A stretch of DNA of 64,000 bases from Argyresthia goedartella (Eukaryota; Arthropoda; Insecta; Lepidoptera; Argyresthiidae). Numbering within the stretch: position 1 is the first letter of the stretch; every line of letters starts with the position of its first letter. Where the stretch lies: NCBI GenBank assembly GCA_949825045.1, contig OX463815.1:27395356-27459355 (forward strand), in the 5' to 3' direction. Both the position numbers and the translations under genes were made by a program. This document shows positions 54,201 through 62,489 of the stretch, piece by piece. The notes below the pieces were generated by a model, which did no database searches, had not been told where the DNA came from, and was given only the letters and a program-made list of their open reading frames with translations.

Positions 54201-56538
54201 TAGATTGATTTAAGGTCGTTGACGTCAAACGTAGAGGATAATATGGATATGCCTCCAAAATACCGGAACTTCATATTTATTGTGATATTTGTTCCGAAAT
54301 TTTGAAATTAGCACGAATTTGAGTTTAAGGTGAAAAACGTATTATTAATATCAATCTAAGCTGCCTAATGGTGAAAGAAATCAGTATTTTAATTTATACA
54401 AAAATACTTTGGAATAGTTACACCGTATTTTGTACCTTATTTTAAATTTGCTCCATTGACGTCTACAGATATTGAACGATCATTTTCCATGTATAAATGG
54501 ATATTAGACGTCAAAAGGAATACTTTAAAATTAGAAAATATTGAAAAAATTATGATTATTTATTTTTATTTTATTAAATTTGAAAGCCAAAATATGGAAA
54601 TTGTATCCGATGAGGATTAAAAATAATTTATTTATGTTTTTGTTTAATTAAAAATAATTGTTCATTGAATTCAATCAATCATTCATATAATAAACGATTT
54701 TGTTAGCCTATCTGTATGTTTCTTATTTTATTTTATTCCATAATTCCAATACCGGAACTTTTTCCGGTACTTCCAGCACATTATGGATACAATGGCATGT
54801 CCATATTATAATATCTTGACGCAATTAAATAAAATCAATCTACCTACTCCGACCTCTCGTTATCATCCTCTGCTTCAAAATTATCTAAATGCAATTATAT
54901 CTGATAACTGCTTGTTTAGAAAATTTTGACGCCACAGTAGTCCGAAATAGCCTTTTGTAAATCTCAAGTTACGCAAAATAGGAGTATTAAACCAGTTGTT
55001 TCTTTATAATAGCTTGTTGATCATGAGTGCAAGTTGCTCTGTTGAACATTTTAATTCCAATTCCCCCAAAATGAAGCTGTGAGTGAACTTCTTCGTTCCG
55101 CCGAGGAGGTGCCCAGCCTTAACATCATTTTGAGACGTTCGTTGTTTAGGTCTTTCTGGTTGTTTATGATGTTTGGATCAATTTAAGTTGCCTGCGTGCT
55201 TAACCGGCCCATTACCGCGCCTACATGCGAGGCATCACGATTCGAACCATATGCCATGGTAACAAAATTCAAAACCTATAACGGGAAATGGCATTTCGAG
55301 AAATGCCATCTGAGTAGGTGAGTTCTAAAGTATATCTTATGCTCTCTGTACAACATCATACTAATATCAAAAAGCTCAAAAGGATGTTGATAACATTCTA
55401 TTCTTATCACGATAGTATATTACAGAGTGTTACTTTAAATGGGGTCCTTGCTGCACCTTGTTTGTTACATCCTGTATTAAATTGTGAGAATCTCACGTAC
55501 ACCTCCCAAATGTGTCACTGACCTACATGTTTGCCGGTGAATTCTTTTTGAGAATGGCGTTATATAAGTGACCTTTTTTAAAATATTTATTTAAAAAATC
55601 TAGTAAGGAATGAAATTAATCTCACCTGCTCCTCCCATCAATGTGTCACTGACATCCACGTAATGCAGCTTCGTATGTGGATTATTTTTCGGGAATGGCG
55701 TTATGAATGTGACCTGTCAACATTTATTTAAAAAATCTGGCATGAAATGGAATGCAATGGATGAATTATTTATAACTTAAAAATTAGTGTTGAGTAAGTG
55801 GTTGTTGCAAAACTGCACCTCTGCTACACCCTATGGTACAAGTATCTTACGCGACATGCCACAATATAAACTATAAGAAATGTGTTTGCTTATATGTACA
55901 ATGATCCTGTATTCAAATTAACATAACATAACATAACATTTACATACAGACACATAGATTGCTTTAGGCCCCATAGTAGGATACCCTGTGTCGATGTATC
56001 AGGAGACAGCGACCTTTCAAACATGTAAACTTCCAAGAACTGTGGTTTTTTTTCTTCCTCCCCACTCGGAATCCAACCCTGGTCCTCTAGATTGGGTAGC
56101 TCAGCCTCGACCGCAACACCACATACATCGTCATTGTTTGTGAAAAAAAAAAAACAACAAACATTTACATACAGGCACATACATTGCTTCTGGCCCCACA
56201 CGAGGATACCCTGTGTCGTGGGAACCAGAAACAGCGACATCACACACATTTGAACATCCAAGACCTGGTTTTTTTTTCCATCCCCAGCTGGGGATCATAC
56301 CTTGAACCCTTCGGATGATAGGCAGAGCTACAACCTCAGAGGTCGTCAAAAGTCGTTTTAATCTTAGTATTTTTTTATTTTGTTTATTTACCTCATGGCC
56401 ACCTTTTAAGAGGCTCCTAGCGTAGCCATCCCCAAGTATCCCGTGGCTTCTCCCAGGCAAAGGGAACACCAGAAGCACTTTATATCCGGCTGTCAAATGT
56501 AAACTACAAACTGTCGAAATTAGTAAAATTTTCCACAT
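33222..56538 (-). CDS. UDP-glycosyltransferase (UGT), eight exons, 519 residues
   Basis: Transfers sugar from a UDP-sugar (UDP-glucose in insects) to small lipophilic molecules, acting on the lumenal side of the ER. Coding exons are 56392-56538, 55626-55713, 53360-53552, 39764-39964, 35896-36115, 35508-35727, 34095-34314 and 33222-33492. They join in frame to 520 codons, the usual family length. Exon 1 gives a signal peptide (about residues 1-18) and the catalytic-His region PLPGRSH (H32). Exon 4 has FADVFNCPHIWSSSLEPHG. Exon 6 has GVIYFSMGSHLKSKDMPDS. Exon 7 carries the UGT signature FITHGGLLSTTETIHYGVP and the sugar-binding DQ pair (D392, Q393). Exon 8 has one membrane helix (about residues 482-501) and a dilysine ER-retention end (KKKKN). 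The exon 5 donor must be the weak GTTGGT to keep frame; the adjacent GTATAC would cause a stop. Introns, especially intron 3 (13.4 kb), are packed with transposons. Subfamily not assigned. Confidence 0.9.
34481..34873 (-). CDS. Unrecognised 119-130-codon open frame inside UGT intron 6
   Basis: A minus-strand frame with an ATG in strong context (AAAATGGCGG at residue 12) and lysine-rich, soluble-looking sequence (DDYDWRSVHEKEKRNPSMPF; KDINRIPYKKPTPGANEIYL). An AATAAA lies about 45 nt beyond the stop. I see no membrane segment, signal peptide or known motif. Options are an intronic nested gene, a retrocopy or a remnant of a mobile element. No flanking duplication was found. Confidence 0.3.
   Translation of the reverse strand: MHTQEREVKFKMADPTKEGISNKDDYDWRSVHEKEKRNPSMPFYQDVFSLERVDAPSLINLLFKVVKNQTYRSMQSKDKAAHAGKDINRIPYKKPTPGANEIYLETKKKSQVIKKNSECQIRQLKYFFTS
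36340..36465. mobile_element. Single arm of the 31971-32470 foldback MITE
   Basis: Contains ATCTCAAATCTTTTGTCGGC, GTCGACAGCCACGATATTG and GGCTCCCATTTTCACATTTA, matching the right arm of the intact copy. Confidence 0.75.
36466..37670. other. AT-rich intronic sequence of the UGT gene
   Basis: Part of UGT intron 4 (36116-39763). No gene or bounded repeat seen. Confidence 0.5.
37670..37870 (+). mobile_element. MITE core fragment
   Basis: Contains TTCTTACATGTTCAACCTAA, CACCTAAGCTACCGCAGC and TTTTGCCCTGATATTTGCTG. It shares this core with 1560-1720 (reverse) and 25500-25630, but flanking termini are not obvious. Confidence 0.65.
38390..38545. repeat. Short foldback repeat
   Basis: CCCTTTCAAA at 38451 pairs with TTTGAAAGGG at 38496. 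The outer sequences GCTATCTCTGACAT and ATACAGAATAGAGATA are imperfect partners. A small MITE-like structure. Confidence 0.45.
38609..38844. mobile_element. 236-bp MITE with about 80-bp inverted repeats
   Basis: Ends GTCGACTTCAAATTA and TAATTTGAAGTCGAC. The inner inverted sequences CCAAACCAATTCAAAC and GTTTGAATTGGTTTGG are perfect complements. No coding sequence. Confidence 0.8.
38855..39250. repeat. Dispersed lepidopteran repeat with 'ggttccgtacc' ends, reverse copy
   Basis: Begins TAGGGTTCCGTACCCAACGG and ends GACTCGCACTTGACCGGTTT, the inverse order of 7471-7890. Lies inside UGT intron 4. Confidence 0.7.
39370..39490 (+). mobile_element. LINE/SINE 3'-end fragment, copy 1
   Basis: Shares AGAGATAAGCTCGCCTTTGT and TTTGTGTGCAATAAAGAA with 60310-60435. 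The common end looks like a retroelement 3' terminus with its own AATAAA. Confidence 0.6.
39500..39645 (-). mobile_element. SINE-A fragment without head
   Basis: Contains ACACATTGATCTAGCCCCAA and TATATAGATAAATATTATAC, matching the body of SINE-A, then stops before the tRNA-like part. Confidence 0.75.
40135..40260. mobile_element. SINE-B tail and body fragment
   Basis: An ATAATAATAAAAAT tail-like run is followed by GGCCCCACACTAGGATACCC and CGTGTCGTGGGGAC, as in SINE-B. Located in UGT intron 3. Confidence 0.6.
40389..41463 (+). repeat. LTR1 (1075 bp), intact
   Basis: Starts TGTCGTGTAACG and ends CATAACACTACA. Contains seven tandem 27-bp units (40675-40857), each with GGCTCGCAGGATCSCGTTTG. A TATA box TATAAAAAGG lies at 41185-41194 and an AATAAA at 41373-41378. 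This order (TATA, then poly(A) signal near the 3' end) supports plus-strand polarity. Confidence 0.85.
41464..43797. repeat. Palindromic interior of the LTR element
   Basis: Left arm 41464 to about 42580 and right arm about 42581-43797 are reverse complements with small length differences. The right arm ends with a polypurine tract (GGGGGAAAAA at 43788-43797) touching LTR2, as expected. The left arm starts with its complement (ATTTCCCCCC) touching LTR1, where a primer-binding site should be. Toward the centre are repeats of a roughly 170-bp unit joined by (GAAGT)n pentamers. The longest open frames are under 100 codons and no retroviral-type domain is seen. Confidence 0.85.
42085..43175. repeat. 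(GAAGT)n and roughly 170-bp satellite-like units at the palindrome centre
   Basis: Each unit contains TGTAGGCCTAAATATAATCC, AGATGAGTTGAAAAACTAGA, TGAAGTTTTGTTTTAGAATT and, in most, AGTGTAGAGTCAAGTGTTAT, then a run of two to six GAAGT. Three units run forward (to about 42580), then the same units run in reverse. Confidence 0.85.
43798..44195 (+). repeat. LTR2, left piece
   Basis: Begins TGTCGTGTAACGATATG directly after the polypurine tract. Runs into the fourth 27-bp unit and stops at GGCT, where the LINE begins. The rest is at 49807-50495. The two pieces together restore seven 27-bp units, as in LTR1. Confidence 0.85.
44929..46110 (+). CDS. ORF1 of the CR1-like LINE: coiled-coil protein, likely frameshifted at its end
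   Basis: A 393-codon frame. Residues about 10-110 and 185-260 are heptad-like and charged (LQQQLTDAERLNQRVLEERN), a probable coiled coil for self-assembly. A basic patch KKQRRRRRRGD (about residue 286) may bind RNA, followed by an Ala/Pro/Thr-rich linker. The frame stops at 46110, while the +1 frame continues to 46661 with VTNICCPNSSFVDLVKMISR and IVIMVGNHSN. That fold resembles the SGNH-esterase-like domain in some CR1/L2 ORF1 proteins. The two parts were probably one protein before a frameshift near 46050-46110. Confidence 0.7.
   Translation: MASNITTRRMHALQQQLTDAERLNQRVLEERNENDFEIKSLRAKNSQLRDSVSTLRETHEESQNEIQRLEKLVESFDTLRTDLASACDRSKFLQYQLNEANLKLTDMCIEKDYNESRHITSIQQELEVANLSTIVQAMQTSSRKIKKYFKLNKFMKKTRGNIKVLKLALKRQSNRILRISLMQELRGKNVGLQSDLQHARVEIQHLHDLLANTLQCYAKEQSELAELRAATSELVQLQRQNAELVGVLIENEENETSKEDELTSLTLVSTPLNESVAASTAAPTKKQRRRRRRGDTSQLNSASTAPLAVPAEACVMPQAAPTAAPFAVAHVATLAAANAAPTAATCIKPHSNTCVPPLTSTRVPPATKICAQRKTLLFSDKVGAGFGTGLTKK
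46111..46661 (+). pseudogene. Out-of-frame C-terminal part of LINE ORF1 (possible SGNH-like domain)
   Basis: Readable in a different frame from the preceding coiled-coil region: TIVIMVGNHSNISQNDLNKS, CKFILCNFPYACNLTELQNK and a FDINNFIHNFTLTRDTLYLS segment near the end. The last resembles the C-terminal D/H region of SGNH hydrolases. The catalytic serine motif is not clear. Assignment is from overall pattern only. Confidence 0.45.
46700..49550 (+). pseudogene. ORF2 of the CR1-like LINE: endonuclease and RT, broken
   Basis: The endonuclease is readable at 46708-47421: IAHQNIQGL, VCVYRPPRYEKG, LIICGDLNVDLLV and LPSDHSGQ. It has a stop near 46766 and another near 46834. The linker and RT are readable at 47557-48798: TWQ-like linker, [53 protein letters not shown] and LFADDTSMVF. 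The C-terminal region is at 48924-49550: FLGITIDTKLQWGPHID, WGKAADIQTIFILQKRAIRA, and GYYNVQDYLNDRTVWG. The frame changes around 47421-47557, 47650 and 48798-48924. Catalytic residues remain, but this copy cannot make one protein. Confidence 0.88.
49685..49806 (+). other. Conserved 3' hairpin and tandem tail of the CR1-like LINE
   Basis: CTGTGGGAG (49684-49692) pairs with CTCTCACAG (49710-49718). It is followed by TGGTCCAATGTAGAGAAG, an ATGACG phrase, AATAAAG and (TTGACTA)3. The same structure is kept in copies at 10278, 17420, 26378 and 29722. A likely recognition site for the element's own RT. Confidence 0.7.
49807..50495 (+). repeat. LTR2, right piece
   Basis: Resumes within the 27-bp array at GCTCGCAGGATCGCG and ends CATAACACTACA, matching the 3' part of LTR1 nearly base for base (TATA box near 50217, AATAAA near 50405). 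Confidence 0.85.
50496..51713 (+). repeat. Second interior of the LTR element: one arm only
   Basis: Starts TTTTCCCCCGACCCTGG directly after LTR2 and follows the left arm of the first interior, plus one more 170-bp unit, up to about 51713. The complementary right arm, the polypurine end and the first 300 bases or so of the next LTR are missing, so a deletion joined the arm to the middle of LTR3. Confidence 0.8.
51714..52408 (+). repeat. LTR3, 5'-truncated
   Basis: Begins within the 27-bp array (GTTGTAGGAACGGCTCGC) and ends CATAACACTACA followed by the target duplication GCGT. Shares GCTCGCGGGATCCCG with LTR2 right piece but not with LTR1. Confidence 0.82.
52413..53359. other. UGT intron 3, region next to exon 3
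   Basis: From 52960 to about 53300 a dispersed-repeat-like segment contains TGTCGGATAAAAGTTATTCG and CGGTTAAGAAATGCGACCTG. Nothing else is recognised. Confidence 0.45.
53717..53982. mobile_element. MITE with GTCACCGTAAGAT ends, copy 2
   Basis: GTCACCGTAAGATTGTCAAA at the left is mirrored by TTTTTACTATCTTACGGTGAC at the right (one base within the phrase differs). Shares ACTGCGGTAGCTTAATCG and CACTGTCGGTCTGGTTTAC with copy 1, in reverse orientation and with a shorter core. Lies in UGT intron 2. Confidence 0.8.
54185..54858 (+). mobile_element. hAT transposon remnant with 8-bp target duplication
   Basis: Terminal inverted repeats read AGAGGTCGGAGTAGGTAGAT on the left and its complement on the right. 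The 8-bp duplication GTTATCAT flanks it (54177-54184 and 54859-54866), the length expected for hAT. Near 54450-54580 a frame reads APLTSTDIERSFSMYKWIL, then DVKRNTLKLENIEKIMI, which is the C-terminal hAT dimerisation motif. The rest of the transposase is deleted, so it is a non-autonomous derivative. Located in UGT intron 2. Confidence 0.88.
54867..55496. other. UGT intron 2 sequence, nothing recognised
   Basis: The frame at 55318-55521 has no domain and ends in the decayed exon copy at 55497. Confidence 0.45.
55497..55572 (-). pseudogene. Decayed duplicate of UGT exon 2
   Basis: Aligns with exon 2 (55626-55713): VTYITPF in place of VTFITPF, with a shared GTCAGTGACACATT and a shared donor GTGAGATT. 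A 12-base net deletion and a stop in the frame of the original C-terminal half disable it. It lies only about 50 bases beyond the real exon 2, so it is a small tandem duplication within the gene. Confidence 0.75.
55905..56125 (-). mobile_element. SINE-B, copy in UGT intron 1
   Basis: Contains ACATACAGACACATAGATTG, GGATACCCTGTGTCGATG and a head with B-box-like GGTTGGATTCC on the minus strand. Confidence 0.75.
56140..56360 (-). mobile_element. SINE-B, second copy in UGT intron 1
   Basis: Contains ACATACAGGCACATACATTG, GAGGATACCCTGTGTCGTGG and, on the minus strand, a head with AGGTTGTAGCTCTGCC and AGGGTTCAAGGTATGATCC. Adjacent to the previous copy in the same orientation. Confidence 0.75.
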
Positions 56539-57019
56539 TTTTAAGAATATTTGGTGTATCACTTTTTTAGACTTAGAACACGAATACTTATGAAAAAGTT
56601 AGTAATACTGTGCATTCAACATTTGAAACCAGCGTTTTAGCACGTGACTACGGAGTGACTAACATATCAAGGAAATAAACATCTACTTAGCTAATTTATA
56701 CTGCCCAAAATGTCTTGCGTCCTTGATGATTATAGATAGAATAGCAAATGAATAGATTATTTATTCATTCACACGATTATATAGTGATAAAAACACCCAT
56801 ACGCAATCAAGTCCTCATAAACAACGATACGATAAATTGTGTACAAGTCATTGTGCTAGTTAACGAAACGTTGATAACAATGGCTTGTTATTGTTAATTA
56901 GATTTGTAAGTAAAATAAAGTTCTTCACACTTAGTCGTAATACGCTAAACGTTGGAATACCAGCACCTTTCTACCCGACTACAGCAAAGCCAAATGGGGG
57001 TTATGCACTTGACGGGTAT
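56539..57019. other. Upstream region of the UGT gene
   Basis: A TATAAAT occurs on the minus strand at 56700-56694, about 160 bases before the start codon, but no TCAGT initiator follows at the expected distance. A core promoter cannot be firmly placed. Confidence 0.4.
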
Positions 57020-57356
57020 ATCACCGTAAGATTGTCAAAACCGTTAGTTTATAAACCAAAGCGTTAGTTTGTAAACTATCGACAAATTGTAAACCAGACC
57101 GACAGGGTTTAGAATTTACGTTTATTTTGTTCATACATGTCAACCTAAAACGAAGACTAAGCTACTGCAAGTGTTTGCCCTGATATTACCTTTGCAATTC
57201 AAGTTTAAACCAGCTCACAATTTAACGATTTATTATAAAATAACGCGTCATATCGTAAGTAGTACGGTACAGTTTACAATTCATCTATAGTTTGTAAACT
57301 AACGAGTGAAAAAACGTTAGATTATAAACTAACGGTTTTGAAAATCCCACGGTGAC
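57020..57356. mobile_element. MITE with GTCACCGTAAGAT ends, copy 3
   Basis: Left ATCACCGTAAGATTGTCAAA and right complement ending CACGGTGAC. Subterminal GTTAGTTTATAAACCAAAGC and AGTTTGTAAACTAACGAG are internal palindromes. The core has CAACCTAAAACGAAGACTAA and AAGCTACTGCAAGTGTTTGC. Confidence 0.8.
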
Positions 57357-57469
57357 ATTGTATATCAGAATTCAATAAGGAGTTTTCGTTAAAGGGGTCT
57401 TGATCTTCCACTGGTCATAGGCTATTGGTATGGGAGGCCAAAAAGGGATTTCGTGTGTAACTCGAGCAT

Positions 57470-57594
57470 GTCAGATAAGGTAGGTACCACAATCGTGTAT
57501 AGTGATAAAGCTAAAAACCTGGGTCTTATCTTCGTCAACCAGCTATTCTGGTCATCGCATGTCAATGAGGTTAGTCTATCTATAGTCATATAGA
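57470..57594 (+). mobile_element. LINE fragment, left part, split by an inserted LINE
   Basis: Reads STTIVYSDKAKNLGLIFVNQ-like sequence (57485-57545), the RT-downstream region of a LINE. It continues on the other side of the 57595-59285 insertion at about 59290. Confidence 0.65.
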
Positions 57595-59285
57595 TTTATT
57601 TATTTATTTTATTTATGTATTTCATCTTAGTGTACAGCTTTACAGATAACAATCCAAGGCGTTATACACAGCACTTATAAAATCTAAAAAAAATACAATT
57701 TGCACAATGTCTATAAAATAAAATTAGAATAATGTCTATAACATAAAATCAGATTAATATCAGATAGAATTTCGATACAATCAAAAATACAGTTTGCATA
57801 TCACCCAACATAATGTCAATAAAATAAAATTAGATTAACGTCAATAAAATTAAATTAGATCAATGTCAGCTAAAATTTCGATACAATGAGTTTAAATTAC
57901 ATCATCACACAATCCTTTCACACATTCTTCTCGCAGAACCTGCCACAATCTCGCACATGATGCCTCCATGAATCACCAAACAGATCAGTCAGTGGTGCTG
58001 CAGCCAACAGAGCGTTGAGGCTGTCCCGAGCCCCCACCAGCGGAGACTGCTGGCGCGCCACCGTGTGGTGCGTGCCGCCCGCTAACAGCTGGTGCCTGCG
58101 CGCGCGGAGATATTTGTCGGGCACGAATACCGTATGGTACCGACAAGCGCGTCACTGTCGCCTCGCAACAATCGACAAACAGTCAGAACCTGCTCGGTAT
58201 TACGTCTGACCTCTAGTGAGTTGTATCCGAGCATACCCAACATAAAAGCGGATGGATAAAGGTAAGGGTAGTAGCCAAATTTCCTCTTATATAGGTATCT
58301 TTCGTGCGGATTCCAAACAACTGGACTAGATTCAAGTTTGGTTCTCACTAAGGCCGTGTTAAGGAGCTGGACCACACCCAGGTTCTGGAATCCCTTACTA
58401 TTCCGAATTACAAACCCCAATCTTTTAAAGCATTCCTTGGCCAAAGTGCTCATGTGCTCGTGGAATGTAAGTTTAGGATCGAACGTAACATTGAGGTCCT
58501 TAATTGAATACACTCGAGTCATAGACTCAGTACCGAGCGTATACGTTACACTGATAGGCTGAGAAGAGCGCGTGAAAGACATTAAATAATACTTAGTAGT
58601 ATTGAATAGGAGTTTGTTGTTCACACTCCACCTATAGACCGCATCAAGATCTTCTTGCAACAAACCACAATCATCCTCTGAACTTACGGGAAGTATCAGA
58701 TTCAGATCGTCCGCACACAGAAGGCAATTGGCGTGTTTGAGGTCTAATTCCAGGTCATTTATCATAATGATAAATAACAACGGACCAAGAATAGACCCTT
58801 GACTAACGCCCGACCGTGTATGGTACGGACGGGATTCAAAACAGCCGTGTCGCACATATTGCTGGCGGCCCTTCAGGAAGTCAGCGAAGAAAACCAACAG
58901 CCTTGGGGCAAATTCAATGGCACATAACTTCTTCATAAGGACGTCGTTATCGACACTGTCAAATGCTTTACGGAAATCCATATAGGCGACGTCCACCTGA
59001 CATTCCTGATCCATGTACTCCGACACAATCTCAACTAAAGTCAGTAAGATGGTGTTTACCGAGCGGCGGCTCCTGAATTCGTGTTGCGAGTCGCTCAGAT
59101 AAGGCGCAATCTGCGAACTGATTTTGTCTTTTATGATCGACTTGAACAATTTTGCCAAAGAGCTCAGGATGGCTATGGGTCGATATTGATCAACGGAGGC
59201 AGTTTCACTTGTCTTGGGTATAGGACTGACTCGAGAAAGCTTCCAGCTGGTCGGGTAGATAGACTGTAGTAGACGATTATTTGCT
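57595..59285 (-). mobile_element. 5'-truncated LINE with RT domain
   Basis: The minus-strand frame 58082-59158 carries most of an RT domain: YMDFRKAFDSVDNDVL, GVSQGSILGPLLFIIMINDL and LLCADDLNLIL, in which the usual YADD is CADD. The frame is readable beyond its start to about 59275 (with IYPTSWKLSRVSPIPK). The 3' UTR has diverged repeats of an AATGTCTATAAAATAAAATT unit (57700-57880) and an ATTTATTTATTT tail near 57600. The endonuclease is missing. Confidence 0.85.
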
Positions 59286-60256
59286 ACTTTTCACTCTCTC
59301 AGGAGGCTACAGTACTTTTTGCCTCGACAGACCAAAATTACTCTCGCTCAGTATCTCCTTCTAGGTACCCCTCATCGAATATGCTGATGTCTGCTAGGTA
59401 TGTGCTAACGTAGAATTACTGAACAAACTCGAGCGACTTCAAATTCTCGGGATTCAATATATCTTTGAGCAGCCCGAATGCGACCATGTATCACAGCATC
59501 GCCAAGAGCTGAAGTGGCTGCCGATACGTTTGGTCAGGATTCTCACATCCTCAACCTCCTCTACATCATTCCACCACGGAATCCACGCTATCTAACCTTC
59601 TTACGAGGCCGTTTTATATTTTTTTCTTCCAGCAGGCCTCGGAGAACTCACACAGTTTTAATGCTCACAACCCTACGACATAACACGCGTCCTACGACAT
59701 AACACGGGTTTAGAGCCCGGGCTTAGAGCTGGGCCCCATCAGGGACAGTCCTTCTCTCAATATATTTAAAAGTCGCGTGAAGAAGCATTTTCTCTTTAGA
59801 AATATAGGTAGTATTTATGTATTTATTAGTATATATATAATAAAGTATTTATGTTAAGCATGTACGTATATATTATATAATATGTATGTAAGCACTCCTA
59901 TCTTCAGTTAATATTGTTTTATATTAGTTATTTAGATATGTATTAGGTAAATTGAATTGAAATTGAATTATTATAAAAATCAAACAGAAATGTATTTAGA
60001 TAGGCACCTATATTAAATTAATTTAAACTTAACTTAAATAATTAAATAATATTTGTAATGTAATTAATTAATTGTAATAATTATATCACTCAACTTGTTA
60101 TATACTAATGAACTAATGATTTGAACTGTATTTTAATGCAAGCTGTGTTTGCCTATAAGTGGAGAAGCATCTAAAAAGTAAAAAAATGTAATAATTAAGT
60201 AAATATGTACTGTCCGTTGGCGGACCTGAACCAATAAAATAAAATAAAATAAAAAA
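59286..60256 (+). mobile_element. LINE fragment, right part with 3' end
   Basis: Readable pieces SLRRLQYFLPRQTKI-like at 59296, then ERLQILGIQYIFEQPECDHV (59429-59490) and a HTVL-rich stretch. The sequence ends in TGTCCGTTGGCGGACCTGAA and (AAATA)n at 60231-60256. Frames are broken. It is the downstream half of the element at 57470. Confidence 0.75.
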
Positions 60257-61165
60257 TTAATTATATTGCTGTACATATGGTCCAACTCTGCTCAGCAATC
60301 GACCTATCTCATCCTAATTTGGTTTCCTGGAAGAGATCCCTTATTAGAGATAAGCTCGCCTTTGTAGATATTTTAATTAAATCTTGTTGTCTGATTATTA
60401 TTTGTGTGCAATAAAGAAATTATGAATTATGAAGACCAATATCCTTGGTATAACATGTAAAACGAGTAAGTAAACATATAGTTTATGCCTTAATGCAGAG
60501 GCACGGTACTGATAAAATTGGATAATATTGAGAGATGTCGAGTAACATTATAGTTTTATCATGTTTTAGTGAAAGTTGTACAATAAAATGTGCCATAACT
60601 TTATCCCCATTTCACAAAATCCTCTGCGTCCATCTTCTCCCATGCATGCCGAAAAGTCGATTGTTGTAAGGAAATTAGGACTTACCATACCAAGCCATAG
60701 ATAAACCACTATGTTTATTGACTTCTTGCTAGTCGTGACTATCTAGCCCCCTTTCGACCAAAAACTGTGAAAATGTAACATTTTTCCTTTATACTAAACA
60801 TCATTTGATACTAACTGCATTAGGTTTGATGTGGAATTGAGTTACAGAATGTGGGGGCAGGATAGAGAGGTGTGTTGGAACAGCCGGAACAAGAAGATAG
60901 TATTCTGTGCAACTTACATAGACTTACATAGACGAGGCGTAACACTTTCATGTACGTTTACCATTAACACTGACTACATTACTGATAGACATAAATAGTA
61001 TTATACAGGTTGTAAGAGAAAGGCTCAGTACAGATGCAGCTGGGGTGGTAATAAGGGACATCATTCTCATTTGCAAGAAACAAATGTGCTGAGAATCCAT
61101 CCCTTCCCCATACCGTGTTGTCCTTTGGGACAAAATGTTTGGAGCAAGTTAATGAGAATGTTAAA
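60257..61165. other. Non-coding stretch with a retroelement 3'-end fragment
   Basis: The segment 60310-60435 repeats the 39370-39490 fragment (AGAGATAAGCTCGCCTTTGT, TTTGTGTGCAATAAAGAA). The remainder is unrecognised. Confidence 0.5.
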
Positions 61166-61169
61166 ACTT

Positions 61170-61335
61170 TCTTCTACTACAGACTAAGATACCCTTTGTC
61201 GTGGAAATCAGAAACAGTGATGTCACAAACATTTAAATATCAAAGAAACGGGTTTTTATTCTTTCCTACCCGGGCCGGGATTGGAACCCGGAAACTTTCG
61301 GTTGTCAGGTGGAACACGCCGTCATAGCTATAGGA
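61170..61335 (-). mobile_element. SINE-B copy with tRNA-like head
   Basis: Contains AAGATACCCTTTGTCGTGG, CAGTGATGTCACAAACATTT and, on the minus strand, a B box in CCGGGTTCCAATCCCGG with an upstream A-box-like region. Confidence 0.75.
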
Positions 61336-61827
61336 ATTCACCTTATATTTATCTTGCTTTCGCTTAGTTCTGGGTCCTCTAACCTAACTACTTGTGGAGT
61401 ATAGAGCTGCAGTGACTTCCACTTCTGTCCGTCAATATCGGCCTCGTTGATTTGGAGCCAGAAAATTACTTTCTTTCTCGGCCTATTTGTTACAACCTGT
61501 ATATAACCATTCGTAAAAAAACATTTGTTACCGGAATTGCAATGATCATTAATCTAGTTAGATAATATATCGAGGTAGATAAATATAACAAAGCATTCGA
61601 ATGTGTAATTGAAATCAGTGAGTAGCTGACGTTTGATGAGCAGTGAATTAATGATAGATTAGTAAATAATTTACTGTTTTTATATAGAATTCTATTGTTA
61701 CATAATTTTGCTTTTGAATTTAAGTCGGTCATATTGAAATTCACTAATGTACTGAAATACGTTGCATAATTTATATGTCATCATGTCACTTGATGTTTGA
61801 TTATACCATATAAGATAAGACTAAGTA
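61336..61827. other. AT-rich non-coding stretch, nothing recognised
   Basis: No supported feature. Confidence 0.5.
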
Positions 61828-62064
61828 ATAATAATAATACCTTGGAGAATATTTTCACACATTGATCTAGCCCCAAACTAGGATTCTCTGTATCTTGGGT
61901 ACTAGACAACGATACATATACTTATATAGATAAATATTATACTTAGACAGATATACAACCAAGACTTGGGTACAAACACCCGTTCTTATATATTTTCCCC
62001 TACCGGGATTCGAACCCGGGACCCTTGACTTCGTAGACAGGGCCACTGCCGACTCGGCCAAGTG
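61828..62064 (-). mobile_element. SINE-A, full copy
   Basis: The minus strand reads TTGGCCGAGTCGGCAGTGG (A box), then ACCCGGGTTCGAATCCCGGT (B box). The body includes GTATCGTTGTCTAGTACCC, and it ends in an (ATT)n tail (61828-61842 as AATAATAATAATACC). Closely matches 26432-26700. Confidence 0.85.
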
Positions 62065-62489
62065 AAAAAAAAATTCTGTAGAGATTTCTCAGAAATCAAA
62101 TCTACTTATATGGGTATCGAGCTTTTATGATGCGCTGCTACCAATCTGTTAACAATATTTGACGTATTTGTATTCGAAATTGAGGACAAAAAGCAGATGA
62201 TCGTCTACTTACACCAAAATTCACATTCAAATATTTTTATTTCGAATAACTCATCAATCCATAGTTTTTACAAAACAGATATACATTAAAACAAATAATA
62301 ATTACGCGTATATCGCTACTTTACACACTATACTTGTGCTACGTGTGATGAATGGATGGATAAGGCAGACTATCCAACCCCCGTGCACCTAGGAGAGGAT
62401 GTAGTTAGCGCTGCCGAGCACAGGGTACTTACACCATGGATGCTATTACTGCAGACAAATCAGATATCTTACAGATGTTGAAACTGCCT
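62065..62489. other. Non-coding stretch, nothing recognised
   Basis: No supported feature. Confidence 0.5.

Noticed and set aside
56539..56562. Upstream extension of the UGT start to 56562
   Set aside because: It depends on a GTG start. The ATG at 56538 is followed directly by the hydrophobic signal peptide.
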